From contig NC_047070.1 in NCBI RefSeq assembly GCF_902459465.1, positions 10,274,001 to 10,338,000 of the forward strand: a stretch of DNA of 64,000 nt, given 5' to 3'. Made by a program: the position numbers and the translations under genes. Under the pieces are notes generated by a model. It was given only the letters and a program-made list of their open reading frames with translations, had not been told where the DNA came from and made no database searches. The DNA is from Asterias rubens. Its lineage: Eukaryota > Echinodermata > Asteroidea > Forcipulatida > Asteriidae. Shown in pieces: positions 32,040 to 42,500 of the stretch; position 1 is the first letter of the stretch; each line of letters opens with the position of its first letter.

Positions 32040-33364
32040 TGCGTAAATGTCACACACTGTATAGAGCTTATAGGTTCCTGACATAGAGCTCATGGGTTCA
32101 ACGTCTCATTCATAAAAGCCAATCTAAAGAAGGAGGAAGAAAGACGACCAGATTTGATAAATCTTAAGGGCAAATGTGAATTTCTCTGAGCATAAAGCTG
32201 ACACACATGAATGTTAGCCTGATTACACATGGCTGTCTGGATATGATGAGAGCACTATAAAATGATGATAAATCAATATAAATGCGGACCAGTAGTAGTT
32301 TTGAGTACCCGCATAATTCTCGTCGACGGAACCAAGTCAACTGCTGATCCTGAAGTGTCGAGAGTCATGAACATATTCAGTTCAATCTGGGCTCAATACA
32401 CACTGTGTCTGTTCAAATCATAGGAATATTTTCCATCAAAAACAGCAGTGGCAAAACTAAAGGGGAGGGAGCAGGGGGCGATAGCTCAGAAACCCGGCCC
32501 CACCCCCCCCCCCCACCCCCTTGAGATAAAAATAAAATGCACAAAAAAACGATTCAATCATTATATATCCGCAACACCCCCCCCCCTGAAATAAAAGTCT
32601 TTGTCGCTGCAGTGCTGCCCCCACCAATCCCAAATAAAAGTGTCATAACTACATAAAGGGACAGTATTGATTTGTTAGGGGTGTTTGTTTGTTAGTTTGT
32701 TTGTTTGTTTGTTTGTTTGTTTGTTTGCTTGTTGGGGTATTTGTTGGGGTGGTTGCTTGTTGGTTTATTTTTGTGAGGGGTGTGGGGAGCTGTTATCAGC
32801 TTTTTATAATTTGCACCTATTGAATAGCCTAGGATGGATCATGGATCCGAGAGGGTCGACTGTACCATTTTTTATTCATGACATTGTATTAGAAATCAAA
32901 GAAAAAAAGGATCTACAATTTTGTACTTTTATGACATGCCAAAGTTTGATTTTTCATACTAATCTTTTACATACTTGTTGCATGAAGGCCTAATTCAACA
33001 TCGTTGTGGACTGATATTTAAAAAATGAATCGTTATAAATTAATGAACTACCATTCTCCATATTATAGTTTGCAGGTTGAATCACATCCCTACTATATTG
33101 ATTGTTGTACATTACCCTACGCATACTGTACTGTTGGCATGTTTCTATAGCTCTACTGTACATTATGAATGTGTGGACTTCAGATGTTAATTACATGTAG
33201 GTTCTTAATTTAGAGGTGAGCTACATGTAGGTGCAGGGTTGAGCTAGAAAACACCTTAAGGTGTAGCGGCTGTCAAAAATGTTCAACTATTTCACATTGG
33301 TGCGATGGCGTTCAATTTTTAGAACTTGTTATTTCTTTAGTATTCAACAGAGGAAATGAAAGTC
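32040..33364. other. 5' flank/intron with simple repeats
   Basis: Poly-C runs at about 32500-32517 and 32577-32587 and a (GTTT)n run at about 32684-32730. Nothing else supportable. It is probably the first intron of the ALMS-motif gene. Confidence 0.5.
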
Positions 33365-33530
33365 CAGCATTCTCCAGAAGACGATCAGAGCATACTGAGC
33401 GAAACGTTGAGTTAATCCAATGGTTCTTTTCAGAACCACCCCAACTCATTTAGAGAAAGTCATTACATGGTGTTATCACAAACTCTTCTATATCTTATTT
33501 CCAGCATGCAAAGTTTCAAATCCTACTTAG
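33365..33530 (-). repeat. Dispersed repeat R3, inverted copy
   Basis: CCAGAAGACGATCAGAGCAT, GAAACGTTGAGTTAATCC, TTCTTTTCAGAACCACCCC, AAAGTCATTACATGGTGTTA, TTTCAAATCCTACTTA: the reverse complement of the copy at 29225-29420. Confidence 0.65.
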
Positions 33531-33889
33531 AGGAAATGAAGATATGTTGAGGAAAAAAACTAAATATAAAGGCCTGTTACTAAATGTTTCTAAAAGTTTA
33601 AATTGAAATTTCCCTCATAGAAGTAACCTCTTGTCTAGGAGGTCATTGTCAAGCAGTCTTAGTCTTCCCTATTAAAAGAGCAATTACTACAAGGCAGGTC
33701 GTTAGTGCCGACTGCATGGCTTTCACTCTAGATGTTTTGGAGCTCCTGATAAATGGCCTTATTGACAAAGAGTGGTCTCCAAAGTAATTGTTTGGCAAAA
33801 AAAAAAAAAATTAATTTTTGAAGAAAAAAAATAAAAACATTTGTTTTTGGATTTATGGGTTTCATATTATAGGCCTATACGTTTTTCTT

Positions 33890-34226
33890 TTAAAGATGCT
33901 ATGTCAGATTTTTGGCCCCAAACATTAAAAAATAGATTTTTTTGAGTGAATGGTATTTCAAAGAGTATCACCCGCTCTAACGAAAAAAGGTTTAACTTTT
34001 ACTTTTAATGGTCAGGAACCATGACAAAAATTTAAAGCGTTTCTTATAAAACACAAAAACTAATTTTGAGCACTTTATGTCACTGACTACTAATAATTTG
34101 CGGACTTTTTTTAGCAATGGCTCAAATGAAAGCTTGTAACTTTCTCGACCCCCATCAAAACACCTATTGAATTTTAAATCAAAACTGTTTGGTCAAATCG
34201 GCCAAAAATCTGACATGGCATCTTTA
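33890..34226. mobile_element. TTAA-flanked MITE, family E
   Basis: TTAA then AGATGCTATGTCAGATTTTT; the right end AAAAATCTGACATGGCATCT then TTAA. 337 bp, non-coding, single copy in the window. The target duplication and the leading AG are as in families A to D. Confidence 0.8.
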
Positions 34227-36000
34227 ACACCCTTCTGATCAAAGAAATTGCAATTAATGACCTTACACAAATGTACGTATTAGCACTGAGATGACGGAAA
34301 GTAAAGTTGTGGTTAGCAAAATTTGAAGGTCTCTTTTTCTCTCCATGCACTGGATTGTACATAATACTTTGTACAAACATGAAAATTTATATAACATTTT
34401 GACATGTTGTATGATTTGAGAACTTTTTGCTATCAGGTACAATCACATAATATGGAGTGGAGCAACATAGATTCCCTTCATAAATATCAACCCACACAGC
34501 CCAAACTCTGAATGATAATTTCCTTCAATTTCCAACCTGCTAAGGGGCACCCAGAGGCAAATCCTCCCCCTACACACACACACGTCGCCACTGAGACTGC
34601 AATGCTTTATGTACTGTGTGGAGGTACAATCATTGTGAATCACGCATAATGACATGTAACCTAATGCATGGATGAATATAGTGCATCTACTTATGGTGAG
34701 AGGAGCAGTCGGGCACACGGGATCTGATGTTATTCACTGTGTACATCGTAATCTTATCAATATTCATACAAAAATAATCAGGTCAGGATGAATAGGGATG
34801 AGGGGGAATTAATTGATGGGGTGAAAAACTGTGCAAACAGTGTCAAATTGTAGATCACATAGATGATAAATTTGTTCATGAAATTCCGGATAATGTTATG
34901 CACACCGTACAATGTATGCAATGCATATTGTCTGCAGCATACACGCCCTACGCACATATATTGTACACATTTAATGTGCATCATTCATCCTTTTAGGAAC
35001 ACATTCCTGGACACAAAAATAACTTCTGTGTAAGAAATGAGCAACATCTGGACGAAAATTAGTGCAATGAAGCACGTATCCCAAATATTTTGTCCTACAC
35101 CAATAAACAATGGAATTTCTAAACAATATGTCTGGGCCAACATAGTGATCAATTGATTTCAACAATCCAGTTTATGAATAAAAAAAGAAAAGTATGTAAG
35201 GCAAAATAACTATCTGCATAAATTGTACAGTACAATGCACACATGTCATGCATGTTGGTTACTTTTTGTGAAAATCCCATGCACAACTTTCACTCCAGGG
35301 ATCAAATTGACTGCAGGCTTGCATGAGGCCAGCAATTTCGGAAACGCAGTGAGTTGGACAAGTCCGGCAGTCTTGTGTTTTTCAATTGAATAAAATAATG
35401 GACATGATGTACCTCACTGTATATTAGCATAAAAAAACCACGAATGTTGACTTTTTGAGTCTATTAAATATCTTACAATTTTGTTGGTTATTAAAATAAA
35501 CTTCCATAATATTGATCTCTTTGCTGGTTTAAAAAAAGTTTAGGCCAAGTAAAATAAATAACTTGTTAGGCCTACTTGTCCCTGCCCGCTCCAAATTTGG
35601 GTAATTCTTTGTCATTTATTATTTTAAAAAAACGAATCTTTGATTGGTTGATTTGTTTTTTGAATAAATGTGAATCAAATGTTGCTACAAACTATTTGTT
35701 TTTAATTTGCATTTATGGCTTTCCATAGCTTTTCAACCTCAGTTGTCAAAACCATGAGCTGTTACGTTGATAGAAAGGTCTGTATGTTATGGCGCCCATC
35801 TTAGACATAGGAGGTTATCTTTACAAAAAATAACAACAAAATAGAAAATAACAACTGAAAAAAGACCTCTCTAACCAACATTTTTAAAAGTCCAGATGAG
35901 CAGCATGTTATTTTGTTCACATGGCCATTAATACTATAAAAACTTCGAGAAAAGATTCTTTCTTATTTTAAACTAATGGTCTTGTAAAAAATATTATGAT
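34227..36000. other. Intergenic/intron stretch with one dispersed repeat
   Basis: 35285-35600 holds the second copy of the repeat described at 30805-31050. No exon or RNA gene was recognised in the remainder. Confidence 0.45.
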
Positions 36001-36001
36001 C

Positions 36002-36105
36002 TGGGCCCAATTTCTTAGAGCTGCTAAGCACAAAAATTTGCTTAGCATGAAACTTACTTCCTTGATGAAAACAGGATTACCAACCAAGTTTCCTTTTGAA
36101 TTGCT
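36002..36105 (+). mobile_element. MITE family I, left half
   Basis: TGGGCCCAATTTCTTAGAGC, TGCTAAGCACAAAAATTTGC and AAACAGGATTACCAACCAAG match the left arm of the full copy at 44565-44812. Confidence 0.6.
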
Positions 36106-36794
36106 TAATTGTTATCAGGCGTTGAACTTTGTTGTTGAGGGGGCATAGCAAATTTCCCTTTGGGAAGGGGCACTTCATAAAAAGGAAGATGTAAATTTGG
36201 CTTGCAGATGCCCGGTATACTAGGCCTACCACAGCAAAAAAGCAAATGTAGGGCACCATGTCACCAGATGTGGGTGCCATTGTTTATTTTGAGGCTTTTT
36301 TCTTTATAGTAAACTCTGTTTTCCTATTTCTGTCATTTTGAAATAGTTTACTTTTAATCATACTAGAATGTGTTAAATTTCTTACAGCTTATATTTTTAG
36401 TTTGTTTTATAGTTTTATATTTGTATGACACAATTATGTGGACCACATTTAAGTGATTTTAATGTCTTCTTGTTCATGTTGTTGTCTCATATTGGCACAT
36501 ATCTGGTGGTAGTTTTGTCCTTTTTTGCTTTTCATGTATCATACGTGTATATTTATCCAAGATTCTACTGTCAGTACCATATTCACGTGGTCACATTTCA
36601 ACTACACGTAATCAAAATGTTGGAACACTCTAAGCCATTCATGATTAAAAAATTAAGAATTATTAAATAATACTAAAAAGTAAAATAGGGGCATTCATTA
36701 TGTTTTAGACTTTGCTCGACTATAAACATAATAACATTAAAAATTGTGGCACGGTTGTAAAAACCATTTTTCAATATTGCCTTTGCAGTTTATT

Positions 36795-36992
36795 TTTGTG
36801 CTTCTACTAAAGACAATCAGAGCATACTGAAGTGTTGAGTTATCGGCTTCCTTTCAGAACCAACAACACTAGTTGCGATAACGTAACCCTCCTCGCCATC
36901 GGGGAGGAGGGTTATGTTATCGCAACTAAACCAACACTAGATTTTCACATGGTGTGGTGTTTGCCGCAAATCTACAATAACATTAAACAAGT
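36795..36992 (-). repeat. R3 repeat interrupted by a small hairpin
   Basis: R3 landmarks (ACAATCAGAGCATACTG, TTCAGAACCAAC, ATGGTGTGGTGTTTGCCGCAA) flank 36871-36929, where TAGTTGCGATAACGTAACCC pairs with GGGTTATGTTATCGCAACTA around CCATCGG. ACAACACTAG before and CCAACACTAG after may be a target duplication. Confidence 0.55.
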
Positions 36993-37052
36993 AGGCGGTA
37001 TAAAAATAGTAAGTAGGTATTATTGAATCATAATCATCATCTAGGCCTATAG

Positions 37053-37190
37053 TTGGAAAATTTTCCGTATGGCGCCACCACTTTTTCATTCGATATGAAA
37101 TAATATATATAGTAACTTATTTACCTCAATGAGATATCCCTTTTTGTAAAAATGAGTGAAAAAGTGGTGGCGCCATACGGAAAGTTATCC
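37053..37190. mobile_element. MITE family G (GGCGCCACCAC palindrome)
   Basis: TTTTCCGTATGGCGCCACCAC at the left; GTGGTGGCGCCATACGGAAA at the right. CTATAG at 37047-37052 and 37191-37196 may be the target duplication. 138 bp. Other copies: 37788-37990, 39820-39950, 41096-41131 (half) and 55514-55650. Confidence 0.8.
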
Positions 37191-37474
37191 CTATAGTTTG
37201 ATATGACATGATAATGACAACAATCAACTTCATGACTCTTACTAAACGCCACCGGCCTTCAGTTTAGCAATAATTATTTTCCACTTGCCTAATATTATTA
37301 ATAATTGTTTTGTTTTTTACCCAGCCAAAAATAACAACAGGAAAATACAAGTTTGTTGTTTGATGTTTATTTGATCTTCCCCTCAATCCTCATCAATGGA
37401 ATTTGACAAACTCCCACAACAATGACCCTTTTCGCTCATATTTATTTAAATCATGTTTTGTATTAATTTTTTTA

Positions 37475-37780
37475 TTTTAAAATTTTAAAAATTGCAACTT
37501 ACTTAAACAACCAGCCGCTGATTTCACAATGACTAGAATAAATGTTGGGATATTGTCGTCTAGTTACTGAATCAGTTTCTTGACTTGTGCAATTCATAAA
37601 TCATAGATGGTAAAACAATGTTTGTACGTAGAGCATGGAGGAAGATTTTATGAGAGAGATCGGTTGTTGCCAGCTTGGTCATGTTGGTGTTACTAGACGA
37701 CAATATCCCAACATTTATTCTAGTCATTGTGAAATCAGCGGCTGGTTGTTTTAGTAAGTTGCAAATTTTAAAATTAAAAG
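37475..37780. mobile_element. Palindromic MITE family H with near-identical arms of about 75 bp
   Basis: CAGCCGCTGATTTCACAATG, then ACTAGAATAAATGTTGGG and TATTGTCGTCTAGT on the left recur inverted on the right (37690-37770) with almost no mismatch. A diverged, partial relative lies at 46010-46150. It directly adjoins a family G copy. Confidence 0.8.
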
Positions 37781-37787
37781 GATAACT

Positions 37788-37990
37788 TTCCGTATGGCGC
37801 CACCACTTTTCCACTCATTTTTACAAAAAAGGATATATCAACCAGGTAAATTAGATACTATATTATTTTATTTCGAATGTGAAATTCGATGTGAAATAAT
37901 ATAGTATCTAATTTACCTCAATGATATAAATGAATCCCTTTTTGTAAAAATGAGTAAAAAAGTGGTGGCGCCATACGGAAAGTTATCCGA
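37788..37990. mobile_element. MITE family G, longer copy
   Basis: GGATAACTTTCCGTATGGCG at the left; CGCCATACGGAAAGTTATCC at the right. The inner AATATAGTATCTAATTTACC occurs inverted on both sides of 37880, giving a fold-back within a fold-back. Confidence 0.8.
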
Positions 37991-38251
37991 ACTCTATATC
38001 CTGATATCGATGCCTGAAATTATTGTTATTGGGGTTTTTTCTCGAAAAGACCGAGACAAAAGAGTAACCCCAAAACAAGTCAACATTCATCTGGCCTCAA
38101 AACACAACTGTCACTCACACAATTTGACGTCCGTGTTTGTTGTTATTTTTTTAAGCTAGATTTTAGTTTGAAGGCAATTTTATAGTATATGGGTCTTAAA
38201 TTTTCACACAAGCAATACCCAAAACAGTTCATAAACTTTAAGGATACTCAC

Positions 38252-38362
38252 ATCTGTTTACACTTCAACAAATAAGAAGAAATTCCGTCGTTACGTTGCA
38301 AATATTTTGAGAAGGTTGACGCTCCCATATTATTCATTTAAATCGCCGCCATCTTGTTATCA
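38252..38362 (-). promoter_or_regulatory. Probable 5' non-coding exon and promoter element of the ALMS-motif gene
   Basis: On the minus strand AACAAGATGGCGGCGATTTAA (complement at 38344-38356 for the core) resembles the YY1/initiator element common at metazoan promoters. About 100 bp later a GTGAGTATCC donor follows AAACAGAT at 38252. The first coding exon may begin at an acceptor near 32123 (TTCTTTAG), leaving an untranslated leader. CACGTGA lies just upstream. The ATG in GATGGCGGCGATTTAA is followed by a stop after three codons. The link between the two exons is inferred, not shown. Confidence 0.4.
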
Positions 38363-39420
38363 ATTTTGTCACGTGATCTCCTATATAATGTTTATTCATT
38401 TTATGACGCGTGCGCTCTATGATCCTGACTGACAAAGTTTTGGGGTTTTTGTTTGGGGGGGGGGCGGTCATTATGGGGTTCTTTCTGGAAATAATCACAA
38501 TATTTAAAGATGATGGTTTGATGATGCGGCATCATCTGTTATATAACTGCTAATTAGGAAGCAAAAGGTTCTAAGTCCCGCTATTCAAATTGTTTTACAT
38601 GGGCCATCATTTGGACTACCTCGCCATGCTCGGGATAATCAAACTCAAAGTAGACGTGGGTCAAAAAGAGTAATATTGAAAACTAAAATAAACAATTTGA
38701 GTTTTTTTAATACGGTGTCGTTTTAAATATGAGGCCTAAACTGCTTATAACCATCAATTCGAAAACGCAAAATTAATGTTTGTATTACACCACGGAGGTC
38801 ACTAGAAGGCCCCCTCTTTTTTAGTTATCCCAGTCTCCCCCTCTATTCTTTATAATCATGTTTGGCAGATGTTTTGTTGATCGCGCGAGATTATCCATGT
38901 GCTTTAGATTTGACTAATAATTGATTGATTAATTAATTAATTATAATTATATTTAAATAAACAAGCTGGTTATAAACGATTACTGAGCTTCTGAACTGAA
39001 TCACAATTTATTAGATTGAAGGCATACAACCTCTTTGGGGACCTTTGGGAACTTTTACTGCGGTCCCCTTTTTGGAAGCATCTACAAACAAATAAACAAA
39101 CGCACACAAACAAACAAACTAAATAAATCAATAACATAATAATAAATTAAAATAATTATTTTCAGTTTTCAGTGTAGCTTTTTCCTTATCGCTTTTATAT
39201 GGTCCGTTGGTACTCCTTGCTATATTTTTCATGTACAATGCTGTAATTTTTTTAAGATGAAAGAATTTAAAAAAAATTGTTTACTGCAAAAACCATAAAC
39301 TTGCTCTCTGCAAAAACAAACTGCTTTTGCGTGTTTGTTTGACCGCTGTTCTCTTCTCCGCCATTAGAGGGCGCTCGTCTCTTTTGTCCAGTCTTTCAGA
39401 AACAGTCTGGATCATCCCCA
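38363..39420. other. Region between the divergent ALMS-motif and ARL10 genes
   Basis: The two genes point away from each other, with the probable ALMS leader exon at 38.3 kb and the ARL10 start at 39.5 kb. A poly-G run lies at 38454-38464. No TATA box that I would assign. Confidence 0.4.
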
Positions 39421-39511
39421 CCGCTAGAAAATGCACTTCACACGTAAACGTAATGAATTGGAAAAACAGTGTGACAGGTCAAGACCTACTGCAGTGGGTT
39501 ACCGAAGTAAC

Positions 39512-42500
39512 ATGGCGGAAGGTGCAACTTGGTTCAGGGATTTGTGTTTGTGGAAAAAGGCTACGGTTATCGTTGGGTCCGGAGCCGTTATTACTGGGGT
39601 TGTCTACGCAATCCTTAGACACAGGAGGAAGTCTGCCGAGCTTCAAGGGGGTGACATGGCCATCCAGGAGGTTGCAGAGACGGTATGAAAACATTGATTT
39701 TTGGCAATCGGATTTCTTCTCTTTTGTTCAATATTAAGTGTGTGTGAACCAATGGCGAGTTTGACTGCAAGCAAGTGGTTTACACTTGTTTCTTTTACTG
39801 TTAGTTACACTACACGGAAAAGTTTCAGTATGGCGCCACCACTTTTTCATCCGAAATAAAATAATATAGTATCTAATTTACCTGATTGATATATCCCTTT
39901 TTGTAAAAATGAGTGAAAAAGTGGTGGCGCCATACGGAAAGTTATCCGCCCTTTTTTATCTTGCTTAAAGGCGCCACCACTTTTTCACTAATTTTTTACA
40001 AAAAGGGAAATCTCTCAGTCACCCCTCAATTGACAAATTGACAATTGAGGTATCCTGGTGTCATGTGTTTTCAGTAAGATAACAGGAAAATTGTTCACAA
40101 TCAAAAACTAAATATTTTTTTTTCAAATCATCCATCCAATTTTTTAACAATAACACTTTCACTTCATGGTGTGTTGAAATTTTTAAAGTTTTGGTTTTAC
40201 ATTGCGAGAGACAGTCCACCATTTAACTAACAACAGTGCTTGTGCATGTACGACATTGGAGCAACGTCATATGTTTTCACAACTTTCATTGGTTGGTATT
40301 TTATTGAATATTCAGAAGCTAGTATGAAAGTAAATCAAAAATATTATTCAATTACTACTTAACAAATTTAATTACATTTTTGTCCTAAGGCATTATGGCT
40401 ACTATTAGAATCCAGAGATACCATCAATGGCATCATAATAAGGCATGAAAGTAAAACACCCCACCCCCCCCCCCCCCCCCCCCCCCCCCCCCTTGATGCA
40501 CTCACACTTCATAACAATCCGTTTTCCTCCATTTCAAACCAGTATTACAATGTTTGGTTTCAGGAGATAAGAAACCAATCTATCATTTTTTCTCTTAAAT
40601 GTAGACTTAATATTTATTACGCTTATCGGAATTTATAACAGTTATGCAGTAAATAAAATAAAAAAATTGTTGTAATTTTCACTTAAAATATTTTAATATT
40701 TTCCCCACATTTGCGCACCATAGAATCCCAAATAGTAACCACCTCACGTGATCAATCTAGTGACTAAAGCAGAATGAAACTCAATCTAGCAGATAGTAAT
40801 TTTGTTTTGAACTTTCGAGGTTGGATGATGTTTCTTTGACTCACTTGAATGTTGGCATAATAATGCACTAGTGATTAGTACCAAAAATCAATCATTTTAT
40901 AAATGTTTGAGCATAACCAACGACAGGAAACTTTATTCTCAGCATGATTAAGCCTGATGAAAATACAGACCGTGAGTAAACTGCATAGCTTCTGTCACCT
41001 ATGCAGCTTGCACAATTTCGCGGTAAACGGGAATCAAAGTTGGGGACCGAAAACATATGATAACGTATGACGCTACGATAAATTATTTCAAATCATCATA
41101 CATATCGAATGAAAAAGTGGTGGCGCCATACAAATAGAAATTTGGTTGGCTGGTAATCCTGTTTTTATCAAGAAATATATTTCATGCTAAGCAAATTGTT
41201 GTGCTTAGTTAGGCTTAGCACTAGCACTTAGCAGGGGTCGCACTGAGAATATTGACAACTCACAACCACTCACGACAACTCACAACAACAAATTTTAAAT
41301 GCACTTTATGAGAACAATAATTGAATATAAGATCATGATGCAGTTGAGTTATATGCATCTACTAAATCACTTTCAAACGGTTGAAAAATCTGTAAAAATC
41401 TTTTTTAACCAGATTTAGTAACAAACGGTAATATCAGCTGTGTTGTCTTTTGACGTACCTGTAAGTACCATTAGCATTACACCGCAAAGGTAATACAAAA
41501 TGCAAGACGATTATTTACCATTTTATTTATGTGCCTCTCATGGAGTTGGAACAAAATATTATATTTAAATATCCCCTTGTAACTTCAAATTCCAGATTGG
41601 CGGCTTAGTAATTTTACATTACAGAAATAAACAGCAGCTAATACCAAAAAGGAAGGCAAAAATACAACTCAACCCTTAGAATTTACCCCAGCAGTATAAT
41701 GGTAACATCCAGGTACTACAGGTACTGTACGTCGAAAGACAACATGACAAATGTTTGCGGTCGTTACTAATTCAGGGTAAAACAACCTTTTTTTTGCAGT
41801 TAAAAATACAATTTTTTCCACAGTGAGTTAGATGCATACATGTATGACTCTTTTACATTTATTTGATGGTGGACTTATGTTCTTTTAAAGTGCATTAAAA
41901 ATTTGTTGTCGTGAGGGGTTGTGAGTTGTCGGTATTTAGTGCGACCGCTTAGCAGCTCTATGAAATTTGGCCCTGATCTGTAGCAGAAGTATTGTTGTAA
42001 GAGTTTTTATTTTCCTGAATATGTCCATTTAAAATGTACATATTCTTTTACATATAATACTTAAGGATTTACCGGAGAAGCGCATCTTGGTTTTGGGTCT
42101 TGATAACTCCGGCAAAAGCAGTCTGCTACGCTGCCTGACACATTCTGAAAGCTCAGGGCCTCCAGATCCAACAGAAGGTTTCAATGTAATGTGCGTACAG
42201 ACAAAAGCTGCTACACTCAACATATGGGAAGGTAAAGTCTTGTTTCTTTCTTGAATCTTTTTAAATTGTGGTGAAGAGTAGGTATGTAGGTTTAAATGGG
42301 CCTGATACTTCATGGAGGCAACGAAGGCGATTGCCTCCAAGCCCCAAGACAATGGTCTTGGTGCCCTTAAAATGCTATACACAGTAGAAATTTATAATTT
42401 GTTTTCATAGGGTGCCCTGTAGCAAGGAGAAAATGCCTTGGTGCCCTTGCCTTTTCAAAAACGAGACATACAGGCCTGAGTTGGGTGATCTGCAAATCGA

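Noticed and set aside
39431-39511. Upstream in-frame ATG as ARL10 start
   Set aside because: Possible, but it would place 27 polar residues before a good AACATGGCG start and push the membrane segment inwards. The downstream ATG fits ARL10 length and topology better.
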